Notes: a model not told the origin generated them from the letters alone. A stretch of 64,000 nucleotides of DNA from Betaproteobacteria bacterium HGW-Betaproteobacteria-7 (GCA_002840765.1 PHCE01000017.1:1-64000); one strand, 5' to 3'; counted from the first letter of the stretch, positions 8,639 to 19,049 are shown. Program-made: numbers and translations.

Positions 8639-9523
8639 TCACCGGGCCTGCACGACGGCGGCTTCGAACAGGCCGGCCTGGTAGTCGCGCAGGGTCTGCT
8701 GGATCTCTTCGCCGGTGTTCATGACGAAGGGACCGTACTGGGCGATCGGCTCACCCAGCGGTCGGCCGGCGATGAGCAGGACGCGTGACGCTTCCCCGGC
8801 GGTGATGTGCACCGCTTCCCCACCGTCGTTGGCAAGAATGGCCATCTGCCGGTCGGCAACCTCGCTGCCAGCGATGTCGACACGGCCACGGTAGGTGTAG
8901 GCGAAGGCATTGTGGCCAGTCGGGATCGCTTGCACGAATTGGCTGCCGGCCGGCAGATGCAGGTCTAGGTAGAGCGGCGCGGTATCTGGACGCTGGACGG
9001 CGCCGACGACGCCCCGGCTCTCGCCGGCTATGACACGCACGCGCACGCCCTCGGCGGTGGTGAATTCGGGAATCGCCTCACTCGGGATGTCGCGGTAGTT
9101 CGGGGCGATCATCTTGTCGCGCGCCGGCAGGTTGAGCCACAACTGGAAGCCTTCCATCAGCCCGGCCTCCTGTTCCGGCAGTTCGGAATGGATCAGGCCG
9201 CTGCCAGCGGTCATCCACTGCACGCCGCCCGGCCCGAGCAGGCCGGCGTTGCCGGCGCTGTCGTGATGGCGCATGCGGCCGGCGATCATATAGGAGACGG
9301 TCTCGAAGCCGCGGTGCGGATGGTCGGGGAAGCCGCCGATGTAGTCGTCCGGATTCTCGTTGCGGAACGCGTCGAGCATCAGGAAAGGATCGAGCCGGCG
9401 TTGCAGGTTCTGCGTCAGCACGCGGGTCAGGCGGACGCCGGCGCCATCCGAGGTGGCAATGCCCTGGACGAGACGTTCGACGGCGCGCAGCGGCAAAGCG
9501 TTGGCGGTGGAATGAAGGCTCAT
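8639..9523 (-). CDS. Pirin family protein
   Basis: This 294-residue bicupin is a canonical pirin: DAFRNENPDDYIGGFPDHPH then RGFETVSYMIAGRMRHHDSAG and GGVQWMTAGSGLIHSE give the conserved metal-binding His and Glu residues. Pirins bind iron or other metals and can act as quercetin dioxygenases or regulators. It differs clearly from the pirin at 6745-7644, so this is not a recent duplication. It lies 48 bases downstream of azoR on the same strand and is probably co-transcribed with it under the divergent LysR gene, an arrangement common in proteobacteria responding to quinones or other electrophiles. Confidence 0.9.
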   Translation of the reverse strand: MSLHSTANALPLRAVERLVQGIATSDGAGVRLTRVLTQNLQRRLDPFLMLDAFRNENPDDYIGGFPDHPHRGFETVSYMIAGRMRHHDSAGNAGLLGPGGVQWMTAGSGLIHSELPEQEAGLMEGFQLWLNLPARDKMIAPNYRDIPSEAIPEFTTAEGVRVRVIAGESRGVVGAVQRPDTAPLYLDLHLPAGSQFVQAIPTGHNAFAYTYRGRVDIAGSEVADRQMAILANDGGEAVHITAGEASRVLLIAGRPLGEPIAQYGPFVMNTGEEIQQTLRDYQAGLFEAAVVQAR

Positions 9524-9571
9524 GACGGTTCTCCTGGTTGCCGGGCGGCAGCCGCCCGGCTTGTCTCTTGG

Positions 9572-10171
9572 TTAGGCAAAGATTTCGTCGAGACGTGCCT
9601 CGGCCTCGGCGAACGCGCTGGCTGCCGACTCGGCACCCATGGCCAGGCCTTCGGCGAAGATGAATTCAACGTCGGTCATGCCGAGGAAGGCCAGCACGCT
9701 CTTCAGGTACGGTGTCTGCGAATCGGCCGGGGTATTGCGGTAGAGACCGCCGCGGGCCAGGGCGACATAGACCTTCTTGCCCTTAAGCAGGCCTTCCGGG
9801 CCGTTGGCGGTATAGCGGAAGGTGACGCCGGCACGGGCGATGGCATCGATCCAGGTTTTCAGTTGCACCGGCACGCCGAAGTTGTACATCGGCACGCCAA
9901 GGACGATGGCGTCGACCGACTGCAGCTGGGCGATCAGCGCATCGTCGAGGGCGACGCGGGCCGCCTGCTCCGGCGTACGCTGCTCGGCCGGGGTGAACAG
10001 GGCGCCGAGCGCCGGTTCGTCGAGTACCGGGTGCGGGTTGGCGGCGAGGTCACGGAGCTCAAACGTGGCTTGCGGGTTCTGCGCCAGCAGGCGGGCGGTG
10101 ATGGCGTCGGCCAGGCGGGTCGAATTGGCGCCGGCGGAACGGGCACTGGCGTTGATTTGCAGGATTTTCAT
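9572..10171 (-). CDS. azoR: FMN-dependent NADH:quinone/azo oxidoreductase
   Basis: This 199-residue flavodoxin-fold enzyme reduces quinones and azo dyes in two-electron steps using NADH and FMN, protecting against thiol-reactive quinones. The motif [20 protein letters not shown] followed by AGVTFRY is diagnostic of AzoR, and the N-terminal [11 protein letters not shown] holds the FMN phosphate loop. The ATG at 10171 is preferred over an upstream in-frame TTG because GGAGA lies seven bases upstream of the ATG. It is divergent from a LysR gene with two AT-rich inverted repeats in between. Confidence 0.93.
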   Translation of the reverse strand: MKILQINASARSAGANSTRLADAITARLLAQNPQATFELRDLAANPHPVLDEPALGALFTPAEQRTPEQAARVALDDALIAQLQSVDAIVLGVPMYNFGVPVQLKTWIDAIARAGVTFRYTANGPEGLLKGKKVYVALARGGLYRNTPADSQTPYLKSVLAFLGMTDVEFIFAEGLAMGAESAASAFAEAEARLDEIFA

Positions 10172-10230
10172 GTTGTTCTCCAAGGGTGGGTTGCAAGGTC
10201 GGCAACTGCCGTTACCATGGAGCCCATTCT

Positions 10231-10294
10231 ATTGTCGCAACGATGGCACCTGAAGCCGCTGAAATGGGTATTATTGTTCCAATATTGCAACAAT
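10231..10294. promoter_or_regulatory. Candidate LysR operators between azoR and its divergent regulator
   Basis: Two dyad symmetries are visible. ATTGTT and AACAAT flank ten bases at 10273-10294, just before the LysR start, and a weaker ATTGT/ACGAT pair flanks four bases at 10231-10244. The position in a divergent promoter region fits autoregulation plus control of azoR. A dyad with the same arms but an eight-base spacer occurs at 30856-30875 before the ETF-QO gene. Confidence 0.5.
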
Positions 10295-10304
10295 TGAGCG
10301 ACGC

Positions 10305-11213
10305 ATGAGCCTTGACGCCAACGACCTGATCCTCTTCGCCCACGTCATGAACGAAGGCAGTTTTTCCAAGGCGGCAGAACGTACCGGCCTACCCAAATCG
10401 ACGCTGTCGCGGCGCATCACGGCACTGGAAAACCGGCTCGGCGAGCGCCTGCTGACGCGCAGTACGCGCCGCCTGAGCATTACCGAGTTTGGCGAGCGGA
10501 TTCTTGACCACGGTCGCCGCCTGCTCGAGGAAACGGAGGCGGCGAGCGCGCTGGCGCAATACCGCCAGGACACGCCGCGCGGCGTGCTGCGCGTGGCGCT
10601 GCCGCCGGATTTCGGCGAACTGGACCTGACGCCGCTGCTGCTGCAATACGCCGCCAGCTATCCGGAAGTGCGCCTCGAACTTGATCTCTCGCCGCGCCGC
10701 GTCGACCTGCTGGCCGAGCGCTTCGACCTCGCCGTGCGCGCCGCTGCCCGCCTGTCCGACGATGCCACGCTGGTTGCCCGCAAGCTGTGCGACATGCCGA
10801 ATGGGCTCTATGCCAGCCCGGCCTACCTGCAACGTTACGGTGTGCCGACCCACCCCGAAGAACTGCTCGCTCACGTCGGCCTACGCCTGATCGGCGGCAA
10901 CGGCGAACCCATTCCCTGGCACCTGAGCCGCGGCAACGAGGTCTGGGAAGGCCTGCCGAATGGTCCACTGGCTGCCAATTCGCCCGGCCTGCAACGCGAT
11001 CTGGCGCGTCACGGGATGGGCATCGCCGGCCTGACTGAACGCTTCGCCGAACCCTGGCTCGGGCAGGGCGCGCTGCTCCGCGTGCTGCCTGATTGGCATC
11101 TGCCGACCGTCACCCTGTGGTGCATCACGCCCGGCCGCCACCTGTTGCCGGCGCGGACCAGCGCCTTCATCGCACTGCTGCGCGCCGCGCTGGGTTCGAG
11201 CAACGCTGATTAG
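10305..11213 (+). CDS. LysR-family transcriptional regulator, divergent from azoR
   Basis: This 302-residue protein has the N-terminal winged helix (MNEGSFSKAAERTGLPKSTL, then SRRITALENRLGERLL) and a LysR substrate-binding domain, and is of standard length. It is divergent from the azoR-pirin unit and probably controls it; similar regulators are known to respond to quinones or other electrophiles, but no effector can be read here. Its stop codon overlaps that of the convergent penicillin-binding protein gene. Confidence 0.88.
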   Translation: MSLDANDLILFAHVMNEGSFSKAAERTGLPKSTLSRRITALENRLGERLLTRSTRRLSITEFGERILDHGRRLLEETEAASALAQYRQDTPRGVLRVALPPDFGELDLTPLLLQYAASYPEVRLELDLSPRRVDLLAERFDLAVRAAARLSDDATLVARKLCDMPNGLYASPAYLQRYGVPTHPEELLAHVGLRLIGGNGEPIPWHLSRGNEVWEGLPNGPLAANSPGLQRDLARHGMGIAGLTERFAEPWLGQGALLRVLPDWHLPTVTLWCITPGRHLLPARTSAFIALLRAALGSSNAD

Positions 11214-14200
11214 TCCTGACAACGGGCCGGGGCATACGGCTCCAGCGTTGGAAGTAGGAGCGGCCCCATCGATTTGAGGATCTGCACCGGCAAGGCCGAG
11301 GTGAATCGATAGCGCGCCGCATCGGGGCCGATGACGTAGGCGGTCAGCGTGCCGAAGTGGCGTGGCCCGAGATAGAAAACGAAGGTGGCGGTGCGGTTCA
11401 GCGCCACACCGCGGGCATTGCCGCGGCCGATGACGATGCGGTTGTCGCCGGTACCGGTCTTGCCGCCGACTTCAAGCAGTGTGCCGTCGGCCAGCTTGAA
11501 GGCACCGGACAGGCGCCCGGCAGTACCGCCTTCGACGACTTCGGAAAGCGCATCGCGCAGCGCGTTGGCAACCTCCGGCTGCATCACCCGCTCGCCTTCG
11601 CCCGGCGCTGCCTCGAAGTGCGTCTCGTATGGTGTGCCGGTGGCGAAGGCCAGCGACTCAAGGCGTCGCGTCGGCAGGCGCACGCCATTGTTCTCGATGA
11701 TGCCCATCAACTCGGCCAGGGCCGCCGGCCGGTCGCCCGAACTACCGAGGGCGGTGGCCAGCGAGGGCACCAGGTGGCCGAAGGGATAGCCAAGGCGGGC
11801 CCAGCGGCGATGGATGTCGAGGAAGGCTTCGACTTCCAGCATGGTGTGGATGCGCGAATCCTGGGCGCCCTTGAAGCGGCTGTTGAACAGCCAGCGATAG
11901 ACGGCCTGCCGCTCTTCGACGCTGGCCTTGACGACCTCGCTCCAGGTGGCCTGCGGATGTTTGCTCAGATAGGCAACCAGCCACAGTTCCAGCGGATGCA
12001 CGCGGGCAACATAGCCGCGATCCGGCAGGTCGAAGACTTCCGGGCCATTGCGTTCGTACAGGCGGACCAGTTGCGCGTCGGTCTGCCTGCTGCCTTCCAG
12101 GCGTTGAGCGAGGAAGGTGCCGAGATCCTCAACCGGCGCTTGGGGCTCCAGATAGCGGAAGACCGCCGCCAGTCGGCCGGCGCCTGGACGCAGGCCGTGC
12201 AGGAAATCGTCGCGGATCTCGCTGGCCGTCTTACCCTGATACTTGTGCCAGAAGCGGCGCAGGAAGACCTGCCCCTCGCGGTCGGCAAAGCGGGCCAGGT
12301 ATTCCTGCCGGCGCGGATCGTCCTGGCGCTCGACCAACTGAGCGGAGCTGCCCGGCACCTGGTACATGGTGTAGCGCACCACGTCGCGCATCAGGCGAAC
12401 GAAGACCAGGTTGATCGAGGCCTGCAGCGCCTGGCGCACAGTGATTACACGGTCATTGTCTTCGCGGCGGAAATTATTGAAGCGATGGACGCCTCCGCCG
12501 GTAAAGAAGGCTTCGCCCGGGCTCGCCGAGTAACGGCGTGCCAGCGCCGCCTGCAGCATCACCGGCAGGCTTCTGTCCTCGGCGCTGGCCAGATAGCTGA
12601 CGGCCCAGCTGGTCAGCTGGTCGCGCAGGTCGACCGGCAACTTGCGCAGTGCTTCCGGGGCCTCCGCGGCGTAGCGTTGGTGCAGCTCGGCGACGATTTC
12701 CAGATAGGTGGCCAGCACGCGCAGCTTGGCTGTCGAACCGAGTTCGAGTTTGCTGCCTTCGTTGATGTCGAGCGGCTGGTCGGTAGTATCAGTCTGCACT
12801 CGGACCCGGTTGCCGGTGGGCGTCTGCTCGACCAGGTTGAAGCTGTAGCGCACCGCACCGAGCGTAGACGGATGCAGCATGCGGGAGCCGATCAGGCTCT
12901 GGGCGCGGGCAAAAGCCGGATCATCGAGCTTGCCCAGATAGCTGCTCACCTGGTGCTGCAATTCGCCGTCGAGCGTTGTCGAGACGTCAACATCGTAGCG
13001 GTCGAGCTGATACAGGGAAGTATCGAGCATGCCGGCCAGGCGATTGCGGATGGCGACTGCCCCCTTGCCGACATCGGCCGGCAGCAGGGGCGGGTCTTTG
13101 GCCATGTCGCGGAAGCGCAGCGGCTCGGCGAGCGCCGCATCGCGCAGCGCCGTACTGATCACGCCGTTCTCGGCGAGCAAGCGGAGATAGCCCTCGGCGA
13201 GGCGGGCGAGGGCGTCGCGCCCACTCGGCCAGAGATAGTAGGACGGCCGCCGGTGGGCGATCATCAGCGCCACAACCTGATGCAGGGCGCGTCCCTGCTC
13301 GGCCAGTTGCGGACCACTGGCATCGGTCGCGGCGAGCAATTCGTTAACCCGGCTGAAATCGGCGGCGAACCAGACCCACAGTCCGTCGCCCAGGCCATTG
13401 ACCTCGCCGTGCCGAGGGGCCGCTGAGAGCGGTACGGTATTCAGGTAATCGACCAGGATCTGCCGACGTGCCGGCAGGGTCTGTTCGCCATCGCGGTAGG
13501 CGCGGACGCTGGCCGAGATCATCTGCCCAAACTTTTCCTCGGCATCGGCGGTAATGCCATCCGGTGAGTGGCGGAATTTCTCGATCTGCGTGGCCAGCGT
13601 GCTGCCGCCCGGCGCATCGAAATCGTCGTTGACCATCCGCCCGATGCGTCCCAGGATGGCCCGGCCAAAGCGGACCCAGTCGACGGCCGGATTGCGCGTA
13701 GGTCGCAATTCGTCGAGTAGATCGCGGTTTTCGATGAACATCAGTGCCTGCGCAACGCGCGGTGGCACGGCGGCAAAATTGTCGTAGCCGCGAAAGGGGT
13801 AGCGAAAGCCGTACAGCCTTTCGTCCCGACAATCGGTGACCGTCAGACCGGCCGAGGTCTTTTCCCGGTAAGGCGGGAAATAACCGCGGCCGGTATAGTC
13901 CATCAGTGTTTCCGGGTGTTGCGCTTGATGGGTCAGGCGGTAGCCCTGGGCGGTCAGGCGTTCGCTGAGGCGCGGCAATGCGCTGTAACCGAGGCGCTGG
14001 TCGAACGGGCCGTGCGTCGGAAAGCGGATGGACTCACTGGCACCATCCACCACGTGATAATTCAGTTCGGCGGCGTAGCGCGCCAGATAGAAGGCCTGCA
14101 GCCGGGAGTTGCCGATCTCGTCGAACACCAGCAGGGCACCGATCAGCACAATGCCGAGCAGGAACGGCAACCAGGGCAGGTGGCGGCGAAGTCTCGCCGG

Positions 14201-14284
14201 ATTCAGCAGGTAGGCTTTTCTGTCGTCCGAGATCACGGCGTTTATCGTAGTTTGTTGTCGTGAAGGCAATGTGGCAGCGACCAC
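11210..14284 (-). CDS. Bifunctional penicillin-binding protein-like (GT51 plus transpeptidase), unusually long
   Basis: This 1024-residue protein should polymerise and cross-link peptidoglycan in the periplasm. One membrane helix lies near residues 36-54. The glycosyltransferase domain has ALMFIENRDLL with catalytic Glu185, and GGSTLATQIEKF near residue 225. The transpeptidase motifs are S517-T-A-K, S623-I-N and K942-T-G-T. The interval from SxN to KTG is about 319 residues, far longer than the roughly 125 usual in class A proteins, implying an extra domain of nearly 200 residues between them. The start is uncertain: the longest frame opens with GTG at 14284, a second GTG lies at 14236, and neither has a clear ribosome site. 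It stands alone, so its specific role is unknown. Confidence 0.82.
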   Translation of the reverse strand: MVAATLPSRQQTTINAVISDDRKAYLLNPARLRRHLPWLPFLLGIVLIGALLVFDEIGNSRLQAFYLARYAAELNYHVVDGASESIRFPTHGPFDQRLGYSALPRLSERLTAQGYRLTHQAQHPETLMDYTGRGYFPPYREKTSAGLTVTDCRDERLYGFRYPFRGYDNFAAVPPRVAQALMFIENRDLLDELRPTRNPAVDWVRFGRAILGRIGRMVNDDFDAPGGSTLATQIEKFRHSPDGITADAEEKFGQMISASVRAYRDGEQTLPARRQILVDYLNTVPLSAAPRHGEVNGLGDGLWVWFAADFSRVNELLAATDASGPQLAEQGRALHQVVALMIAHRRPSYYLWPSGRDALARLAEGYLRLLAENGVISTALRDAALAEPLRFRDMAKDPPLLPADVGKGAVAIRNRLAGMLDTSLYQLDRYDVDVSTTLDGELQHQVSSYLGKLDDPAFARAQSLIGSRMLHPSTLGAVRYSFNLVEQTPTGNRVRVQTDTTDQPLDINEGSKLELGSTAKLRVLATYLEIVAELHQRYAAEAPEALRKLPVDLRDQLTSWAVSYLASAEDRSLPVMLQAALARRYSASPGEAFFTGGGVHRFNNFRREDNDRVITVRQALQASINLVFVRLMRDVVRYTMYQVPGSSAQLVERQDDPRRQEYLARFADREGQVFLRRFWHKYQGKTASEIRDDFLHGLRPGAGRLAAVFRYLEPQAPVEDLGTFLAQRLEGSRQTDAQLVRLYERNGPEVFDLPDRGYVARVHPLELWLVAYLSKHPQATWSEVVKASVEERQAVYRWLFNSRFKGAQDSRIHTMLEVEAFLDIHRRWARLGYPFGHLVPSLATALGSSGDRPAALAELMGIIENNGVRLPTRRLESLAFATGTPYETHFEAAPGEGERVMQPEVANALRDALSEVVEGGTAGRLSGAFKLADGTLLEVGGKTGTGDNRIVIGRGNARGVALNRTATFVFYLGPRHFGTLTAYVIGPDAARYRFTSALPVQILKSMGPLLLPTLEPYAPARCQD

Positions 14285-14396
14285 CGCAAAAGCAGCAATG
14301 CGCTTGCCAGCCTGCCACTATCCAATGACAACAGTAAGCTGTCCGGGTTCTCTGCTGACGAGGATTTTCGGTAACTGTGCGGAAATCGCTGGCGGC

Positions 14397-14630
14397 TCAC
14401 TCGGCCCGCTCGTCATGCGCCGTCTCGGTATTGCGGAAGAACAGCCAGTAAGCAGCGCCGATCGCACCGAGAATCGGCAGTTCGAACAGGAATGGGTATT
14501 TCCACGTAATGAGCGTGAGGATGGCGAGCAACAGTAGATAGGCGAGTACTTTCACGTCGCTGGATACGGTCAGTGTCTGGTTCATGATGAAATCGATCGG
14601 GGTTTGGCGCAACATCTCGCGCTTCAGCAT
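14397..14630 (-). CDS. Small hypothetical membrane protein
   Basis: The last 60 residues of this frame contain two hydrophobic helices (VLAYLLLLAILTLITW and LGAIGAAYWLFF) separated by a short polar turn, followed by a charged tail. I chose the ATG at 14630 (77 residues). An in-frame TTG at 14696 and later ATGs are alternatives, and none has a clear ribosome site. No family is recognised. It lies between the penicillin-binding protein and J-domain genes on the same strand. Confidence 0.5.
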   Translation of the reverse strand: MLKREMLRQTPIDFIMNQTLTVSSDVKVLAYLLLLAILTLITWKYPFLFELPILGAIGAAYWLFFRNTETAHDERAE

Positions 14631-14725
14631 TCGCAGCCGGTGGCGGATTATCAACCGGCTAATCGTTAACCGGGGCTTTTCTTGTCCTTCTAGCAAACGG
14701 GCGATGGTGCGTTACCCATCCTGAC

Positions 14726-15085
14726 TTATCGGCGGAACGGATACTTGCCGCCATTGCTCCCGTCGATCGCCCAGAACCAGGGCCAATAGCGCCAAAGAAT
14801 AAAGCCGAAATCGAACAGGCTCCCCCGGGGAGCAGTAGCCGGAATCGGGCTCCTTTTGGCACCAGCGCAGATATTGTTGATCTGGCGGTCGTAGACATTC
14901 CGCGATTCAGGCTGCTTGAGCGCCCGGTAGGCAATCGAGACATCCTTGAATTTGCGCTCGCCGTCAGAGTCCTCAGTTACATCCGGATGAAAGCGTTGGG
15001 CGAGAATTCGGTAAGCCCGCTTGATCTCGGCGCAGGTAGCGCATCTGTCGACGTTCAGGGTGGCATAGTGGTCCGGTTTTTTCAT
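14726..15085 (-). CDS. J-domain (DnaJ-like) protein
   Basis: This 119-residue protein opens with a J domain of about 65 residues: HYATLNVDRCATCAEIKRAY, then the HPD loop in FHPDVTED and ALKQPESRNVYDR. The HPD motif is needed to stimulate DnaK ATPase, so it is probably a co-chaperone. The second half has no zinc fingers or substrate domain but a Trp-rich, weakly hydrophobic stretch (FILWRYWPWFW) that could contact the membrane. The start is firm, with AAGGAG seven bases upstream of ATG. Its partner or client is unknown. Confidence 0.85.
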   Translation of the reverse strand: MKKPDHYATLNVDRCATCAEIKRAYRILAQRFHPDVTEDSDGERKFKDVSIAYRALKQPESRNVYDRQINNICAGAKRSPIPATAPRGSLFDFGFILWRYWPWFWAIDGSNGGKYPFRR

Positions 15086-15314
15086 GAAAGCTCCTTGAAA
15101 GCGGGAATCATCCGCCTCACACGGGCAACTTGTCTCCGCTGCACCAGTTGCCGTTGATCAAAGGCTACGCATTCCGCCGCAGCAAGTCTGTGCCTTGCCG
15201 CACATAAATTTGCCGGTTCTTGCACATCGCTCACCGCATCCGGTATGTGTGCCAACGAACAGAATCCAGCACTGGCGACAGGCATCCTCTGCATGATGAT
15301 TTGGGGAGCTGCCA

Positions 15315-17684
15315 ATGTCTTCGACTGAAACCGTACTTGCCGCCGACGAACATCAACGGATGGATGCTTGGTGGCGCGCCGCGAACTACCTGTCGGTCGG
15401 ACAGATCTACCTGCTCGACAATCCACTGCTCAGGCAGCCGCTGCTGCGCGCACACATCAAGCCGCGCCTGCTCGGCCACTGGGGCACGACGCCCGGCCTG
15501 AACTTCATCTACGTGCATATGAATCGCGTCATCAAGGCGCGCGACCTGAGCATGATCTACATTGCCGGCCCAGGCCACGGCGGCCCGGCGGTGGTCGCCA
15601 ACACCTGGCTGGAAGGCAGCTACAGCGAGCTCTATCCCGACATTTCGCAGGACGAGGAGGGCATGCGCCGGCTGTTCCGCCAGTTCTCCTTTCCCGGCGG
15701 TATTCCCAGCCACGCCGCGCCGGAAACGCCGGGCTCCATTCACGAGGGTGGCGAACTGGGCTATGCCCTGTTCCATGCTTACGGTGCGGTCTTTGACAAC
15801 CCCGACCTGATCGCCTGCTGCGTCGTCGGCGATGGCGAAGCCGAGACCGGGCCGCTGGCCACGTCCTGGCATTCCAACAAATTCCTGAATCCGAAAACGG
15901 ATGGCGCGGTGTTGCCGATCCTCCATCTCAACGGCTACAAGATCGCCAATCCGGCCGTGCTGGCGCGGATCAGCCACAGCGAACTGGAATGCCTGTTCGT
16001 CGGCTATGGCTACAAGCCGATTTTCGTTGAAGGCGACGAGCCGGATGTCATGCACCAATTGATGGCGGCGGCGGTTGACCTGGCCCTCGACGAGATTCTT
16101 GACATCCAGCAACGGGCCCGCCAGGGCGGTGAAACGATTCGCCCGCGCTGGCCGATGATCGTCCTGCGTTCGCCCAAGGGGTGGACCGGGCCGAAAGAGG
16201 TCGACGGCAAGAAGAGCGAAGGCAACTGGCGCTCGCACCAAGTGCCATTCAGCGACATGGACAATCCGGAACACGTACATCTGCTCGAGGATTGGCTGCA
16301 GTCTTACTTCCCGCGTGAACTATTTGATGCCGAGGGACGGCTGAACGCCGAATTGGCAGCGCTGGCGCCTACTGGCGAACGGCGTATGGGGGCCAATCCG
16401 CATGCCAACGGCGGCGCTCTGCTGCATGACCTGCGGCTGCCCGATTTTCGCGACTACGCCGTGGACGTGCCCAGCCCCGGCAGCAAGCGGGCCGAGTCTA
16501 CCCGCTCGATGGGTTTCTTCCTGCGCGATGTGATGCAGAAGAACTCGCACAATTTCCGCGTCTTCGGGCCCGATGAAACCGCTTCCAACCGCCTCGGCGC
16601 CTTGTTCGAGGTCACCGACCGCACCTGGATGGCCGATCTGCAGGCCGATGACGATCATCTGGCGGCCGATGGCCGGGTCATGGAGATACTGTCCGAGCAC
16701 GCCTGCGAGGGCTGGCTCGAAGGCTACCTGCTGACCGGCCGGCATGGCCTGTTTTCCTGCTACGAGGCGTTTATCCACATCATCGACTCGATGTTCAACC
16801 AGCACGCCAAGTGGCTCAAGGTCTGCGGCGAGATTCCCTGGCGCCGGCCGATCGCCTCGCTCAACATCCTGCTCACCTCGCACGTCTGGCGCCAGGATCA
16901 CAACGGCTTCTCGCACCAGGACCCGGGCTTCATCGATCACGTGGTGAACAAGAAGGCCGACATCATCCGCGTCTATCTGCCGCCCGATGCCAACACCCTG
17001 CTGTACGTCACTGACGAATGCCTGAAGAGCCGCAATCTGGTCAATGTCATCGTCGCCGGCAAGCAACCGGAACGGCAATGGCTGGATATGTCAGCGGCGA
17101 TCAACCACGCCAGTGCCGGCATCGGCATGTGGGAATGGGCCTGCAGCGACCAGGACGGCGAGCCGGATATCGTCCTGGCCGCGGCCGGCGACGTGCCGAC
17201 GCTGGAAATGCTGGCGGCCATCGACATCCTGCGCCAGCTCGTCCCCGACCTGAAAATCCGCTTCATCAACGTCGTCAACCTGATGACCCTGCAGCCGCGG
17301 GAAGAACACCCGCACGGCCTGTCGGATACCGAATTCATCTCCTTGTTCCGCTCGGGCACACCCATCCTCTTCGCTTACCACGGCTACCCGTGGCTGATTC
17401 ACCGTCTGACCTACCGGCGCAGCAACCACAGCCATCTGCACGTCCGTGGTTACAAGGAGGAGGGGACGACGACGACACCGTTCGACATGGTGGTACTCAA
17501 CCATCTCGACCGTTTCAATCTGGTCATGGATGTGGCCAAGCAGGTGCCCAGGCTGCAGGCGCGGGCCGCTCACATCAAGCAACAGATGCGCGACAAACTC
17601 AACCAACACACCCAATACATCCACGAACACGGCGAAGACATGCCGGAAATTCGTGATTGGAAATGGCCGGAGGCCAAAACATGA
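15315..17684 (+). CDS. xfp: Phosphoketolase (xylulose-5-phosphate/fructose-6-phosphate)
   Basis: This 789-residue thiamine-diphosphate enzyme cleaves xylulose 5-phosphate or fructose 6-phosphate with phosphate to give acetyl phosphate and an aldose phosphate. Length and motifs are typical: [20 protein letters not shown] near residue 82, the ThDP-binding [20 protein letters not shown] near residue 170, and [18 protein letters not shown] in the C-terminal half. The next gene, a transaldolase, overlaps it by four bases, so the two form an operon that links pentose-phosphate intermediates to acetyl phosphate. A start further upstream is not needed. Confidence 0.95.
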   Translation: MSSTETVLAADEHQRMDAWWRAANYLSVGQIYLLDNPLLRQPLLRAHIKPRLLGHWGTTPGLNFIYVHMNRVIKARDLSMIYIAGPGHGGPAVVANTWLEGSYSELYPDISQDEEGMRRLFRQFSFPGGIPSHAAPETPGSIHEGGELGYALFHAYGAVFDNPDLIACCVVGDGEAETGPLATSWHSNKFLNPKTDGAVLPILHLNGYKIANPAVLARISHSELECLFVGYGYKPIFVEGDEPDVMHQLMAAAVDLALDEILDIQQRARQGGETIRPRWPMIVLRSPKGWTGPKEVDGKKSEGNWRSHQVPFSDMDNPEHVHLLEDWLQSYFPRELFDAEGRLNAELAALAPTGERRMGANPHANGGALLHDLRLPDFRDYAVDVPSPGSKRAESTRSMGFFLRDVMQKNSHNFRVFGPDETASNRLGALFEVTDRTWMADLQADDDHLAADGRVMEILSEHACEGWLEGYLLTGRHGLFSCYEAFIHIIDSMFNQHAKWLKVCGEIPWRRPIASLNILLTSHVWRQDHNGFSHQDPGFIDHVVNKKADIIRVYLPPDANTLLYVTDECLKSRNLVNVIVAGKQPERQWLDMSAAINHASAGIGMWEWACSDQDGEPDIVLAAAGDVPTLEMLAAIDILRQLVPDLKIRFINVVNLMTLQPREEHPHGLSDTEFISLFRSGTPILFAYHGYPWLIHRLTYRRSNHSHLHVRGYKEEGTTTTPFDMVVLNHLDRFNLVMDVAKQVPRLQARAAHIKQQMRDKLNQHTQYIHEHGEDMPEIRDWKWPEAKT

Positions 17685-18811
17685 AACCACACCCACTGTT
17701 GGCGCTGAAAGCGCTGGGCCAGCACATCTGGCTCGACAATCTTTCGCGCACGCTATTGCGCGAAGGCGAACTGTTGCGCTTGATCGGCGAGGATGGCATC
17801 GATGGCGTGACCTCGAATCCCGCCATCTTCCGCAAAGCCATTGCCAGCAGTCCCTACTATGCCGACGACCTCGCCCGCCTGCGGGCTGATGATCTCGGCG
17901 CCGAAGCGATTTACGAAGCCCTGGTCATTCCCGACATCCAGGCCGCCTGCGACATGCTGTGGCCGGACTATGTCGCCAGTGCCGGTGAATTTGGCTATGT
18001 CAGCCTGGAAGTTTCACCGGAACTGGCGCACGACACGAAGGCGACCGAGGCCGCGGCACGGCGATTGGTCGCCGCCGTGGAGCGCGACAACCTGCTGATC
18101 AAGGTGCCGGGCACACGGGCCGGGGTGGCGGCCTTCGAGAACCTGACCGCCGCCGGAATTTGCGTCAACGTCACCCTGATCTTTTCGCTGGCCCAGTACG
18201 AGGCCGTCGCCCAGGCCTATCTGCGCGGGGCTTTGCGCTGGGTCGAGAGTGGCGGCCATGCCCGACAGATACGCTCGGTGGCCAGCATTTTCCTCAGCCG
18301 CATCGACACCCTGGTGGACAAGCGGCTGGCGGCAATCGGCACGCCCGCTGCCACAGCGCTGATGGGCGAAACTGGCGTGGCCGTTGCGAAAGCGTGCCAT
18401 CAGCGTTATCTGGAACTCTTTGCTGGTGATGCCTTCAGCATGCTGCGGCTGGCGTCTGTGCGCCGCCAGACTCCGCTCTGGGCCAGTACCGGCACAAAGA
18501 ATCCGGCTTACAGCGACCTGCTCTATGTCGAACCACTGATCGGTCCGGAAACGATCAACACGTTGCCGGATGCGACCCTGGCCGCCTTTCGCCAGCATGG
18601 CAAGGTACGGGCCCGCCTGACGGAAGACATCGACAAGGCGCAGGCTCAGATCGCTGCACTCGCCGGACTGGGCATCGATCTGTCCGAGGTCGGAGAAAGC
18701 CTGCAACTCGACGGGCTGCTGCTTTTTGCCGAGGCCTATCGGGCAATCCTGGCCGACATGCACCCATTGGCGTCGTCACCCCCTCTGGTCCACTCGGTCC
18801 TCGCCTACTGA
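17681..18811 (+). CDS. tal: Transaldolase
   Basis: This 376-residue enzyme transfers dihydroxyacetone units between sugar phosphates in the non-oxidative pentose phosphate pathway. It is of the long transaldolase type (as in fused Tal-Pgi proteins): [13 protein letters not shown] near residue 42, [13 protein letters not shown], and [13 protein letters not shown] with the Schiff-base Lys. [20 protein letters not shown] lies in the second half. The ATG at 17681 overlaps the phosphoketolase stop as ATGA and has CCGGAGG upstream, so it is preferred over an upstream in-frame ATG at 17657 inside the preceding gene. Together with phosphoketolase it would rearrange and cleave sugar phosphates. Confidence 0.93.
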   Translation: MKPHPLLALKALGQHIWLDNLSRTLLREGELLRLIGEDGIDGVTSNPAIFRKAIASSPYYADDLARLRADDLGAEAIYEALVIPDIQAACDMLWPDYVASAGEFGYVSLEVSPELAHDTKATEAAARRLVAAVERDNLLIKVPGTRAGVAAFENLTAAGICVNVTLIFSLAQYEAVAQAYLRGALRWVESGGHARQIRSVASIFLSRIDTLVDKRLAAIGTPAATALMGETGVAVAKACHQRYLELFAGDAFSMLRLASVRRQTPLWASTGTKNPAYSDLLYVEPLIGPETINTLPDATLAAFRQHGKVRARLTEDIDKAQAQIAALAGLGIDLSEVGESLQLDGLLLFAEAYRAILADMHPLASSPPLVHSVLAY

Positions 18812-18862
18812 AAGATCGGCTAGTGCTACCCACAGTTCAGCAATCGTGCGCGCAGCGAGTTG

Positions 18863-18905
18863 TGTTCGTTGGCGCACCGAAGGCGGAGTGCGTCCCTGCT
18901 AAGGT
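18863..18905 (+). promoter_or_regulatory. Shared promoter-like element, copy 1 (24-residue peptide gene)
   Basis: TGTTCGTTGGCGCACCGAA (18863-18881), an 18-base spacer and TAAGGT (18900-18905). It is the least symmetric of four copies but keeps GGCGCACCGAA and the exact spacing. The -10-like hexamer is 69 bases before the ATG at 18975. Confidence 0.6.
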
Positions 18906-18974
18906 GATGGCCGGCATCCCGCGAATCGTTTCGATACCCTGGGGGCCGGCCTAATCCACGCAAAGGGGAAAATC

Positions 18975-19049
18975 ATGAACAGCGTCATCTACATCGTCGG
19001 TCTGGTCGTCGTCATCATTGCCGTGTTGTCCTTTTTCGGACTGCGCTAA
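18975..19049 (+). CDS. 24-residue single-helix membrane peptide
   Basis: ATG at 18975 with GGGGA eight bases upstream opens a 24-codon frame ending in TAA. The product is almost entirely one hydrophobic helix (VIYIVGLVVVIIAVLSFFG) with a C-terminal Arg, consistent with a small inner-membrane peptide. Similar peptides appear, as best I recall, in other betaproteobacteria and pseudomonads without a known role. It follows the phosphoketolase-transaldolase unit and carries its own copy of the promoter-like element shared with the phasin and cyclic glucan synthase genes, which suggests co-regulation with storage or stress genes. Confidence 0.7.
   Translation: MNSVIYIVGLVVVIIAVLSFFGLR

Noticed and set aside
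11357..13426. 689-codon plus-strand frame opposite the penicillin-binding protein
   Set aside because: Antisense shadow; the minus strand carries all class A motifs.
15190..15288. Possible fifth copy of the shared promoter-like element before phosphoketolase
   Set aside because: Two stretches match only 12-13 of the motif positions and lack a convincing TAnnnT at the right spacing; not counted.
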